Shown here one piece after another: positions 30,331 through 41,335 of a stretch of DNA of 64,000 nt (position 1 is its first letter; each line of letters starts with the position of its first letter). The stretch is taken from assembly GCA_038030265.1 (NCBI GenBank), contig CM075943.1:41912001-41976000 (forward strand), read 5' to 3'. The DNA comes from Corythucha ciliata. Its lineage: Eukaryota; Arthropoda; Insecta; Hemiptera; Tingidae. The notes beneath the pieces were generated by a model. That model had not been told where the DNA came from, made no database searches, and saw only the letters and a program-made list of their open reading frames with translations. The translations under genes and the position numbers were made by a program.

Positions 30331-33300
30331 ACGCTTTAGCCACTAAAAACCGTGAATTCACTATAGTGTTTCTCAATTTTAGCATCTACTGAGCGCTTTT
30401 TGCAGAATTTCATTCCTTCCTGCACGAATATAAAACCTAAAAGTCCTTATTTTTCCATCTTTAAGCTTTTCAGGTGCCTCCACGGAAGATTGGCCCGGGT
30501 CCGTCTTCCCCCTCTTACCACAACTTTGTTACTAGTAGTAGTCCCACTGTCCCACCTATAGGCACGCTACTGATTATTACTTATTTGACGGATTTTTTAA
30601 CTATATGGAATGTATATTTTGACAGATCTCTAATGGAATTTGAGCTTGACTTGACGGGAAAAGCAAAATGTCAGTTGCCATCGCTGGACATGCCTACTAC
30701 AAGTTTCTTGGCAAGGATCTGATAGATGGCGGCAAAGAAGGGTCAGTTTGGCTTTTAGAAAAGTCTGTCTCCAAGGCACAATGACAAGATTTTGTTGTTT
30801 TTTAAGGTCAAAATGCTCCGTTTGAAGCGCTAACTTGATGGTTTCCAAGTGTAATCAGTTTCAAGGATGTAGCCATGGTCACGAACGAAGCGCGGCTTGA
30901 AGAAGGGTGGGTTACTGGGCAGCAGCCTACCCTTTTCCTGTTGCTACACGTTCTTGTTGAAATTGTGAATTTTCAGTCGGAAAGTGCAGAATACAAGGTT
31001 ACATCGACAATTTTTCGGTAAATTTTTCATTTTTTGATGCGCAGCGACCTTATCTGTGCACATTTAGTATCTGGAAATGAATTCACAATTTCAACAACAA
31101 ACAACAGCTAGGCTAATTAGTGGGAGGGGGGCTTTTTTAGTTGATAGGCCTTACAATTTCATAGGAAATGAATTTCAGGAAGACAAAGTCATTTCAGGAA
31201 AATAATAAATAATTTAAAAACGAAAAAACGACGAGGATCAATCAATTAAAACTTGAATAAACTGAATTATTAATACATTGAATTTACGTATCTGAAATAT
31301 CAACAAAATATTAAATGTATGTGAGTTATGGTTGGGGGGGGGGCATAATTCAGTCTGCCTGCCAATAATATCACACACATACCTTATCTGTTTTGAATGG
31401 CAACTCTACAGCTCGAGCCTAAGACAATGAATTTGTTCGATAGGACCCCCCCCCCCTTTATTCCCTCACTGACATTCAAATGTACCTATAGACTAAATGT
31501 CAGCCGTTCCATTTGCCAATTGAATGTTACTCAAAAGATGTTTCAATCATTTATCATCGAATGCTTTGTCACCCTAAAGCGAATAGCAATCAAATCCGTC
31601 CCTTTCGCCTTTCTTCAACTCTCTAGAAAGCTCGGAATTTCTTGAAATAAAAGATTTTCATTCATTAGTCACGAGCAACTTTTCTTTTAGTTAGTGATTT
31701 AATTAAGCGGCGCTATAAACAAAGACCTTTAAGCATGGAAGGTTCGTGTTATGAGACCCATCTTATTACCGTTGCATGTTTATACATGGATTAGGTAACT
31801 CGATAGCTCTTTACTTAATCCACCCCGCCCGCCCCCTGTCACCATAACTCGGAGGTTCTCTACTAGCAAGTTTATCTACTCTCTCCTTAATGTATCAACA
31901 TCGCTTCGTATTTAACCAGTCTACTATATCCGTTCCAAGAGGCTGTTTGCTTTGGTCAAGAAAATACCTAGTCATTTCGTTCCAAGGGTTCTGCTTTATT
32001 TGATTTGGAGACGACGAGGGCCAATTTAAACTCGCCGTACAGAATTCATAACAAAAAGTTAGTGTAGATAAAGAGGGTTGGAGGTAATTGGAACAAAGAG
32101 CAGACGTTGGGATTTTTTTTTCATTTCAGCCCCAGTGACTAGTATAAACGCAAGGAAGTAACAAAAAATAAAAAAAATCGCAGCGTTGTGACAGCTGCCG
32201 CTGGATGAGAAAGAATAGGCAGAATCTCGAGACGAATCCATTCGCATGGCAGAGAATTTTGCCTTTAGCTAACATCTGTCTTAGAACCAACTGTAATGGT
32301 GAAACTAGAGAAGCTATAAAGGGTGAGGGCGCATTAAAAGGGTGAAGAACATTCCCCCCGCTTCTGTGCTCCACCTTTTTTTTCTTTTAGTATTTAGTCT
32401 CTACCTCCATATGGTTCCCAAGTGACCCATAATTCTCCGATTGTTGGGCGATTCGATTCTTTAAAGAGTTGCACTTATTTTTAGTTCGATCACTTCGAAC
32501 TGATTCGGTACAGGTCAAAATATTAACTCCCTGTCAGGAAAAAAAAAGCAGCATAAATCTTCACACGAAAAGCCCCTTCGATTGGGAAGGGACGGTAAAG
32601 AATGAATTGCCGCCTTTCGAGGCATTTGACAGCAATTACTAAAAGCCCTCCCATCCCCCTCCCACCCACCATGCCCCACACACCCCCCTTTTTGAGGGAG
32701 GAATGAATTTTTGATGATTAAGGAAATGCAAACCTACCCTTTTTACGGCTTTTAGAAACCATCACTTCCACACGGCTGTTACGGGGAAAGGATGTTTGGA
32801 AGGGGGCTGGTTCTCCCCCGTTCATCTTTCATCGGCAGATGTCTGTATTAAAGTTAATTTGTCAGCAATTTGCATGGAGTCGGATAAAGGGCCTTTAAGG
32901 GTATAGTCAGGCGCGAAGTGCGAGTAGCTTGCTTTTTTTTCTTTTTTTTTTTAATGACCGCATAAAAATAAAATTCTCAGAATTTGTTAACCTAACGGAG
33001 AAGAAAAAACCAAACGAGGAGAAAGTTTGTTAAGTTAAAAAGGACTCGGCATTTAACTTTCGCCGGGAAGAGGGTATTTTTTTTTTTACCTCGGGAAATT
33101 CGCTTCCAAGTAAAAACCCAAAGCCTTCAGAACCATGAATATGCATGCGAGGAGCTTAGTCTGTGTTTGCCTGAAGTAAAATAACTCCGAACTTCAAGCT
33201 CCGTTCTGTTTAATTAAATTTAATTTATCCTGTTGGATACGGGTATGAGGAAAGAGGCTATTCTTTGTAACTTAGGAGCGTCTTTGAAAGGAAAAACCAT

Positions 33301-33620
33301 GGAAGACGGATGGCATTGAAATTTTTGTTGTTAATAAAAGACCGATTTGATGAAGCATGCCTTATCGCTTCGCAACTGTATAAGCAAAGCACCTACCGAG
33401 GCGTTGACAGCCGGAAGACCTGACATTCTCTTTCCTCATATTTATCGGCGCTCTTATTTTGAAGAGACAATATGGAGTCCTTGACGCACTTTTCCCTCAA
33501 TAAAAGTTTATTGCTGTACATGATTGGCTCAATAAATATTCTTGATATTGCCATTTCTTCTCTCCCAGTCATCATTCCCAACGGGAGTAGAAAATCTTTT
33601 ACGAGCCATCCCTCTTTTTC
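30331..33620. other. Gene-poor, comparatively repeat-poor stretch
   Basis: Three kilobases without an assignable exon. It contains poly-G (31334-31343) and poly-C (31446-31456) tracts and several short ORFs without domains (30474-30722, 31397-31645). The lack of recognisable repeats from 31650 to 33600 contrasts with the rest of the window, so conserved non-coding DNA is possible but untested. Confidence 0.35.
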
Positions 33621-33631
33621 GATCGGGGGTT

Positions 33632-33678
33632 TTCTCTCTCTCTCGCTCTCTCTCACTCTCTCACTCTCTCTCTCTCTA
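33632..33678 (+). repeat. (CT)n microsatellite
   Basis: CTCTCTCTCTCGCTCTCTCT-like dinucleotide run with a few interruptions. It falls inside ORF 33472-33876, whose serine/leucine stretch is just this repeat. Confidence 0.9.
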
Positions 33679-33739
33679 GCATTCGTTTTTTTCCTCCTCA
33701 CTTTATCCGTTTCATACCTTTCGCCACCAACTTATAAAC

Positions 33740-34204
33740 AAAATCATTGGAAAACGTTAGTGTGTGCAATATCGCTTGAGCTGAGCGAAGCTCAAGGTTT
33801 TCCAATGTTTGCGGGTGTGACCGCCCTCCCCCCCCCCCATAGTACGGTTCGTAAGGAAATTATAGCGTTCAGTTAAAGCGTTTGGCTTGTTGTAATGGTC
33901 GGTGGGGGGCGGAAGGTGCATTTTGCATAAGCTTTGGTGCCTCAAAGGGGGGGGGGGGGTTTCCGAGACGGCAATACCGCCGATACAACTATAATGCGGT
34001 CGTTTGGGCCTCAATTGGTAATCAATTGAAGGGACGAACGGTTTTTCGGAATGTGACTGCTTAACGCCCTATACGTTGCCTCCCAGACTATACTCATTTC
34101 AGACTTCTTATAGATATCTATTGATTAATATATTTATTAGGGCCCTGCACTATTTGAACCAAAGGGCCAATATGAAAGCGGTTATTGAGGTCAACGGTTG
34201 AACC
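33740..34204. other. Intergenic DNA with small hairpins and G/C tracts
   Basis: An inverted pair, CATTGGAAAAC and GTTTTCCAATG, at about 33747-33808 encloses the 8-bp dyad CTTGAGCTGAGCGAAGCTCAAG-type hairpin near 33776-33795. Poly-C at 33828-33838 and a 13-nt poly-G at 33947-33959 are present. No gene. Confidence 0.4.
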
Positions 34205-35180
34205 AATGGGCCAATCTATTTTAGGGTCTTATAAATTAACGAGTTCTGTTGAACAATACAGGGTGGTCGGTTTTGAGTAGCAAAAAAAAAATTGGGTTAT
34301 ATTACACCAAAAATAGGATAAAAAAGTCCTATTCGGATAGTGGCCTATCTCTTTTTGTTTTCGAGTAATAATTTTTTCAGTGATTTTTAGGCGCAACTGT
34401 ATTTTTCGCCGAAAAACTGTTACTTCTCAGCTTCTACTGCTTCTTCTCAGCTTCGGCCGTTTCGTAATCTACGGAAAATTTTCTACGGGATGTACGCAAA
34501 ATCAATATTCTAAATCGTCAAAAACGCCTAAAAACGTAACTCCTTCGTTGCGTTAATGCAAAAAAAAAAACAAGAATTTGACTTCACAAAACAATTTACT
34601 GTGTCACCAAAAATAGCTTCACGCGTTGTCAAACGACATAAAAACTTCTCCGTTTTCCAAGCTTTCCAACGGTGTACTCGAAAGTGGAATTACCTCCCTC
34701 CTTTGACGAGAAAATTTGAAAAGAAGCGAAAAAGTCGTACATTTTGGGCTAAAATGTGAATAATAACAGGTGCGAAAATGCATTTGTTTGGCTCTATTTC
34801 TTGAGAAATCCAAGCGCTCACACAGTACAAATTAAAATGTATTGCATTTGAAGAATAAACAACAAACAAACAAACAAATTAATAAAATGGACGAAGAGGT
34901 GTGCGAATTTAGGGCGTCTGCTGGTTTTTTATGGTGGCTGGGCTGGGATCGTTGTAAAAGTTCAAGTCGTGGGATCGTTGTAAAAGTCGTTGTAAAGTAA
35001 AAATTGTAACTTGAAAACAAAAAGAGATAGGCCACTATCCGAATAGGACTTTTTATCCCATTTTTGGTGTACCATTACACAATTTTTTTTTGCTACTCAA
35101 AACCGACCACCCTATGTATTATAATGTATTATTGAGCAGAACTCGTTAATTTACTAGACCCTAAAATAGTCATTGTTTTC
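34205..35180. mobile_element. Large foldback element, ~160-bp arms, CAGGGTGGTCGG word
   Basis: The left arm (about 34208-34367) contains TAACGAGTTCTG, ACAGGGTGGTCGGTTTTGAG and AGTCCTATTCGGATAGTGGC. The right arm (about 35005-35175) contains the same words inverted and in mirrored order. The 640-base interior includes ORF 34556-34759 and its opposite-strand shadow, neither with a recognisable domain. The inner edge words 'aaaacaaaaagagatagg' are nearly identical in both arms. The same CAGGGTGGTCGGTTTTG start occurs at 47062. Confidence 0.8.
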
Positions 35181-35954
35181 AACAAATTAAAAAAACCTTC
35201 AAAAATGGGTCAATCTGTACGAAGTTTTCTTGAGGGGTCAGAGCAAGATCCCACGCCCACCATCTATCTATAGGGTTGCCAACCGTCTCGGGGTTCCCGG
35301 GGCCGTCCCGGTTTTCCCATTTATGTCCCGCGAAAAGTCGAAATCTTGGGTATCAGTGGCCCTCACAGAACCTAATTTCGAAATTTCACCAGTTTTACAC
35401 ACTCAAAAAGTCAAATTCGCAAGGCTAACTCCATAAAAAGCCAATAAATCAAATCTCACAGAGTTGACTCTTTTAGTAAAGCAACAGGTTTGGGACCGTC
35501 AATAATGCAATTCCGCGGGTTGGGCGCTTTCTGAGTCAAAATTTGGTGGATTTGACGCTTAAAGAATTCCACCATATTTTATCACCCATCGACCGTACGG
35601 GTGATAAAGCCATGGTTTTGGCCAGTTCAAGAACTAATTTCGCCATTTTGTTATATGTTAGAACTGTTTGTGGTTCTTTAGTTAGTTTTGGGATTAAGTG
35701 ATATTTTTTTGGTCACTAAAGCATTACACGCGTGGCAGGACTATGTTATCCGTTTTGCCACCAATGAACTGGACGATTTCAATGCCTAATTACCGGTTTC
35801 AGTGGTTAGTTAACAATTTTCGGCCCACATGGGATGTGGTAAGCAATAGGTCTACTAGTTTGTCGTCCCGGACAATCCGAGCAGCAAGAAATTATGTAAC
35901 CTTTCAGGTTATCAGTAGAATAACGCAAACAAATAATGGAAGGTCAGTACTTTC
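35181..35954. other. Intergenic DNA before the non-LTR fragment
   Basis: No gene is supported. Weak family C words occur at 35390-35560. The left end of the non-LTR relic probably lies near 35950. Confidence 0.35.
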
Positions 35955-36440
35955 AGTGGTAATAGTGCAGCTCCGGACGACAAACGAATAGACCCAAAAT
36001 TGTCTATTCGAGGGGCCATGGCAGAGTACATCGGCCCTGAGACCGCAGTAGGCGTGGCTAAGGATATAGGAACGGGTGAAATTCGAAAATGGGCGAGGAG
36101 GGAGGCCCAGGCTGTTCGGGAGGAAGAGGCCCATTGTAGACAGGCAAAAAAGGGGCAGAGGATAAAGAAATACGAGGACAAAACAACGAAGTGGTTGTTG
36201 GGATTGGGAAGGATACAAGCCAGAACGATAGTAGGAGTGTACAAATGTCAGTTCGCGGTGCGGAAACACATAGCGGACCCAACTTGTGAGGGGTGTGGGC
36301 TGAAGGAGGAGTCCATGAGACATGTTCTTTGCGACAGTGATAGATTCGCGGCGGCAAGGATGGCAATATTCGGAACGGATAGGCTGACCGAACTGGAATT
36401 CTCGCCAGGGCTCAGGGAGTCCGGATGCTGGAGTTTCTAG
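35955..36440 (+). pseudogene. Non-LTR retrotransposon RNase H C-terminus with CCHC tail (5'-truncated)
   Basis: The open reading from about 35955 includes YIGPETAVGVAKDI and KWARREAQAV, then KKYEDKTTKWLLGLGRIQAR and VYKCQFAVRKHI. It ends in CEGCGLKEESMRHVLCDSDRFAAARM, quoted here as C-x2-C-x8-H-x3-C over about 36286-36330. GPE.x.G, LL.L.R.Q.R and the terminal C..C...E...H..C zinc motif are the standard end of ORF2 in RNase H-bearing insect non-LTR elements (I/R1/Jockey-type). The RT and endonuclease are missing, as expected for a 5'-truncated insertion. The stop is at 36438-36440 and a GC-rich 3' UTR follows. The fragment itself has no frame break. Confidence 0.8.
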
Positions 36441-36600
36441 GGAGGGTAAGAAGGTTTGAGAGGAGACGAGCTAGCCCTTCCGAGTCCGGAACCCTCAATG
36501 GGTATGACGTAGGGGCCCACTGGTGGCCTTGGCGCCGCCGGACTCGGCTTCGCTGGGGAGGCACCCCCCCCCCCAAATATTGTCTATTTATTGAAAAAGC
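36441..36600 (+). mobile_element. GC-rich 3' UTR of the non-LTR relic
   Basis: GC-rich sequence continuing from the RNase H fragment, ending about the 11-nt C tract (36564-36574). No poly(A) tail is evident, so the 3' end may use a different tail or be truncated. Confidence 0.45.
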
Positions 36601-37875
36601 TCCACCAGAAGATTCAACTTGCTGACGAGGAGCGACAGTCGACACATGTTGAAACAGCTAGACGAACATTCGAACGAATGCTTGATTTACAATTTTATGT
36701 TGTTTTTGGTATGTTTAATTATTAATTTTGTTTAACTAACAGACATACATGTCTGGTGTTACTCGACCGGGGATATCCTCCTAAATTCTGATTGCTTCTT
36801 CCTGCCCCCAATGGCTGGCGACAGCGAGACCCTTTAGTTTTGTACAAACATGTTGATTCTGTACTTTTTCAAACTTCATGGTGGAATAAGCGGAAGTGAC
36901 TACCGCCTTTTAGACCATGCAGTCATTCTAGATCCTTTGAAGGCACTTTCACGCCAAAGGTATACCGTTTCAGAGACTGAAAGAAGTATAAAAAAAAAAC
37001 AAAGGATCGGCTCGTCTTCTGTGCTTCATTCTTTCTAGAAAAATGATTCTAAACTCCATAATTTTCAACTCAAACGAAAAAAAAATGTCAGTTTTAACAA
37101 TGCTGCACTGACTGAGAGTCAAGTTGGTGGGTAATCTGAGCTCACGAGGTAGGAAGGGAAGGAATAATCCCCCCTCCAGACAAATTACCCTCCGCACATC
37201 CCTTCATCTTATGAAAGGTTTCATCAGTAGTGTCATACGTCAGGGACAAAGGCAAAACCCCTAAAGTTACCCCGTAACAACAAAACGTTCCCTCCCTTTT
37301 CTTCCATCGCCCTTGCCGTGCCCTTACCATGTCTCATATCAAGTTTAGTTGACGCTGGTCGATGTGTATCAACAGAACACCTCTGGAGGAAAAATGTAAA
37401 CAATGATAAATGAAATGAAAACTCCCTTTCCTTTTACCTGGCCGGCCCACCGCGATCATAATTTTGAAACAATGGGGATCTCTTCTCTCCATCGCCACCA
37501 ACATTTTTCTTCCCAGAAATCGCGGAGTTATCATCAACATTTTTCATAAAACGCTGCTATACAAATCTTTAATTAATATTAATCAGTGAATCCCGCCTCT
37601 TTTATGTATTAATTAGTAAATTAATTCGGTTATGGTGTATTTCACCTCCATAAAAGGATCATCTACCAAACTCTAACCTTTTATTCAATGAATTTTTCGT
37701 TTTATGTATGTAATCATTTTTTATTTTTTTTGTTTTTTACGTCTTGGTTGGCCTCAGTAAAATAGGGCACACCCACAACTGACGATTTCAGCACTCGAAG
37801 GGGAAAAAGAACCTCGCCACTACTCTAAAATTCCACCACGCTCAGTTTGGTAAAAGTGCGAGGGAGTATAGACCC
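36601..37875. other. Intergenic DNA
   Basis: No gene or clear repeat. Short ORFs are domainless. Confidence 0.35.
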
Positions 37876-37879
37876 CCGT

Positions 37880-38155
37880 TCAGAGGAGGGCGCCCGAAAA
37901 ACTTTAAAAATGGGAATTTTTAGGTTTTTATGTTCATGGATGTGGGAACGTGAAAACTGAAAATGATATACTTGCGGTACCTGGTCGGACGGCGATTTGG
38001 CTCCTTTATTTCGCGTGTCATCCGACCATTTTCATTCTAACCGACCAGGAGATTGGAGCAGTTGTAGGAGCTCGGCAGTTTTTGTTGACAAATATTGGAT
38101 CCTGGCCACAATACGGATACTTGATTTTGCGATTTGGTTACTTTCAGGGATAATT
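37880..38155. repeat. Dispersed repeat member (shared with 13355-13720 and 39060-39400)
   Basis: GGTCGGACGGCGATTTGGCTCC matches 39308-39332 with small differences (first ten bases GGTCGGACGG), and the neighbouring 'tttttaggttttta' and 'gggaacgtgaaaa' words also match in order. ORF 37950-38153 is incidental. Confidence 0.5.
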
Positions 38156-38309
38156 CCGAACTGCCTGAGGTGAAAATTTCTAGGTAGCCCCTTAGTTTCT
38201 AAATGCAAGGAATTTCATTTGCATCTATGGAGCTCAATCATGCTTTTTTCTTATTTTCAGCCACGGAAACTGACAATCGTTTTTTTTTTTTTTTTAATAT
38301 TCATATACA

Positions 38310-38720
38310 CATATTATATAGCTGAGAATGAGCGGTTTTTCTCAATTTTAGAAGTGGTTCATCTAAATTATAGCCAAGAATTTGCCTTCAAAAACAACGG
38401 ACTGGCGTTTAGTTTACTCATCATTTTACCGGCACGTGATCAGGTTTTCTTCATTTTAGCCGCAAATTATCGCTTTGTGTCGTGTGTCCTCAATTTTAGC
38501 CACACATTATTTTCTCAATATTAACAAATAATTTGCCTCTTTTAGCCGCGTACTTGTCCCGTGAAGAGCACATTAGGGTTTTTTCGTGTTTTTAAAGTAT
38601 CTTTAACGAGCGATTCAGCGATTTTTGCCTAGAATTTGCTTTGGTATACCGCGAATTAGCGTATATTCTCAATTTATAGTTATTATGGCCACCAGTATTA
38701 GCGCTTTTTCTCAAACTCAT
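38310..38720 (+). repeat. Degenerate array, family B (forward)
   Basis: Repeats of 'tttctcaattttagccgcgaatta(g/t)cg' recur every 30-50 bases, many heavily mutated. ORF 38219-38524 is a by-product. Confidence 0.65.
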
Positions 38721-39059
38721 CTAATGGCTTGCTCCAAGAACAGCAAATTAGAGTGCATCTTGGAATTTACTGCGTAAGGACCTCCAGAAACAAGGGATTG
38801 ACGTTTTTCCTCAATTTCAGTCTGTGACTTGCGCCGTGCCAGCTTGCTCGTGAGTGCACGGGAAAACTTGCCCTGAGAATAACCCACTTGAGCCCTCGGT
38901 GCTTTTGACAAAAATTGCCGAAATTTAGAATTTGACAGGACTACGCACGTATCTCCGATCTCGGGGTTTATCAACAAGCGGTTTCCTTGGTATCTTGCGG
39001 TTGAGATACGCACGGTACGGATTGTCCCCGATAGGGTACTCGAATCGAGTAGTCTAATC

Positions 39060-39400
39060 CATCTACAAAAAATTGCTGAGCACCTAAAACGCTCTATTCT
39101 CCCGGGGAGGTTGTCATGGAAAAGTGAACCTCGTGGGAGACGAGATGCATGACATTGACGTCAACAGCAGTCACGTACTGAGGCGGTGCGAGGGGGTCGG
39201 ACCACCCTGGGCTGGACCACCCCTCAAAGAGCTTGAAGATGGAAAAATTACGATCTTTAGGTTCTACGTTCACCAAAGTGGGTACGTGAAAATGAGTCTT
39301 GCTATGCGGTCGGACAGCGATATTGGCTCCTTTCAACGGTTAGCCCATTCGACCTGGTACAATTGGAGTTTTCGGGGAAAACTCACGTGAGGTTGTCACT
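39060..39400. repeat. Dispersed repeat member with inverted core
   Basis: It contains 'attgctgagcacctaaaacg', 'ctctattctcccgg', GGACCACCCTGGGC and the GGTCGGACAGCGAT word, in the order found (partly inverted) at 13460-13720 and 37880-38150. ORFs 39094-39336 and 39124-39390 on the two strands are incidental. Confidence 0.5.
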
Positions 39401-40160
39401 TGTCAGTGGCGGCGCGTGGACTTTTTGGCCGGTCATCTCCACGTGTGTACCCCCCCCCCCTTTCTCAAACCCTTTTCTGTTATGAGGGCAAAAATATTAT
39501 TCATAAAATGAATATGGCCTTTTGCTCATAATGCATATTTTTTACGATCCAAAACTACTAACAAGCATTCTGGCCCGCTCGATTTTCTGTATGTGATACA
39601 TTTCTACTTAAGGCACAATTCTATTGTGCCTAATTTTCATCCGTTGTTGTACACATCGTTCGAATTATACAATTTGATTTATTCAGTCGAATTATTAAGT
39701 GGTTTCAGTAAATTGTCTCTTAAAAAATTCACTTTTCCTGAAATGCTCCCGTCTGAATTATTCACATTTTTCAGCACACAAGAGATCCTTTTAAAAATAC
39801 GGAGCTTCGTCTCTACAAACGGAACGAATAACGATCCTACGTAAAATACCATTTTAAAAACTGGAGAACCTGCACCAAATTCAAGAGAAACAAAATTCAA
39901 ACGCTGAAAAGAGATTAGAAATTAAATAAACGCCAGGAAAATATTTGAAAAGGAGCCGTTGCCGACTACGACCGTTCGCACAATGAGAATGAGCCGAGAG
40001 GATGCTGACCAAGAGTTTGTAGGCCGGAGGTGCGACGACGGTTTCATACAGAACCCCACTTTCCATTTATCATTTATTTGTGGTTCACGGTTTCGGAAGC
40101 CTTGCCTTTGTTTTTTGAAGGGGTATGGCTTTTAGCTAATTATTTATTGTTTAATGTTAT
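39401..40160. other. Intergenic DNA
   Basis: There is an 11-nt C tract at 39450-39460. No gene. Confidence 0.35.
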
Positions 40161-40164
40161 ATAT

Positions 40165-40210
40165 TGGTTGAAGATGGCTGGCAGCAGCTGAAACCGGTCC
40201 CGTAATAAAG
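40165..40210 (+). repeat. Fragment carrying the GAAGATGG...GAAACCGGT core
   Basis: GAAGATGGCTGGCAGC followed by TGAAACCGGTCCCG. It matches the core words of the foldbacks at 3950-4128, 13872-14010 and 30237-30330. Confidence 0.55.
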
Positions 40211-40474
40211 TAATATTTACGCGACGTGAACGCCTCTCCTTTTTTCTTCTGTATGAGCCGAGAGGAACCGGATTCGACCCAAGAAGCGATGAGTAGAGCT
40301 GTTTTTCTAACGCGCGAGAAAGAGAAGGAAACTGAGCTTGACGAAGACATGATGGAGTGGACGGGAATGGGAGGGAGGGAGATTGGATTCTCCAAAGTTA
40401 GCGCATCTGTTACGCTATTAAGACCTATAGATCGCTCTAGTATCCTCCCAGTTGATGAAAAACAAACCTTCTAA

Positions 40475-40832
40475 AGGAGCCCATAGACGGTCAGTCTGAT
40501 GGATCAAAATATTGAACAAACAGATTGAAGTGAGCTTCAATAATTTCTTCAGTTGTTTGAACAAAACCCTTCCCAGAACCAATGTCTCTCGCGGTTTTGT
40601 GCTGAGTGCAATGAGTTCAAACCAGGATTTGTATGTGCTTTTGTTGTTGACTGCGGCTGCACTCCAACTGAAGAGAAATAAGACGAGGAAAATGGGGGAA
40701 AAGGCGATGGTCATTCAACCTTCTTCAGTCATTGACTCAATCGTAAAACACGCTTCTAGACGGTCAATCATGGCTGTCACAGTCGATTGATCCACCACGT
40801 TTGATCAAAAAACTGATCGTCTAGGGGCTCCT
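40475..40832 (+). mobile_element. PIF/Harbinger-like element, 358 bp, TSD TAA, with ORF relic
   Basis: Termini AGGAGCCCATAGACGGTCAG and CTGATCGTCTAGGGGCTCCT are inverted repeats of about 20 bases with two mismatches. TAA flanks both sides (40472-40474 and 40833-40835). Inside, ORF 40512-40790 (92 codons) includes SSNQDLYVLLLLTAAALQLK followed by basic residues, a leucine-rich then arginine/lysine-rich pattern like the N-terminal exon of Harbinger transposases or their partner proteins. No DDE core is present, so this is an internally deleted, non-autonomous copy. Confidence 0.8.
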
Positions 40833-40835
40833 TAA

Positions 40836-41335
40836 CACTCCTATGAACTCATTTAAGTGAAGAAATTATCGTTGTTTAAATCATTTTTGTTTCTCCAATA
40901 AGGGACTTTTCTAAGAAAAATGTTTCCAACAAATATTCCTTCATTTCCGAAAAAAAATCCAGTCATCGGCGAATCTATCCATGACGCCTCGCCACTGGAG
41001 GTTGTTGCTATAGCGAGGTAGTGTTGTATATCTGATGGATCGTCATTGGATCCAGCTTTCAACATTTTTTCCCCCCGACATCTCTAACTAAGGCCCCTGG
41101 AGATTGGAAAATGGAACGTTGTATAGGTTAACAGCAAAGAGTGTGGCTGAATATTCGATTTAGCCCACAAAACTGCTACTTTGAAACCTAAAATTGTGAT
41201 AAATAGCGCCTTCTGGAAGTGAATTTGCGGCCAAAATAAAGAAAATTCGTTGATCCCAAGTTTCTTCAGATCCTCGAGCCGAAAAATTTGAAAAGGCATA
41301 TTAGATGACTAATATGCTGCTCTTGAGGCCAGTAG
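40836..41335. other. Intergenic DNA
   Basis: No gene. Domainless ORFs on the minus strand at 40853-41065 and 41084-41299. Confidence 0.35.

Noticed and set aside
33472..33876. 134-codon plus-strand ORF
   Set aside because: Its centre is a (CT)n microsatellite translated as Ser/Leu, and nothing around it supports a gene.
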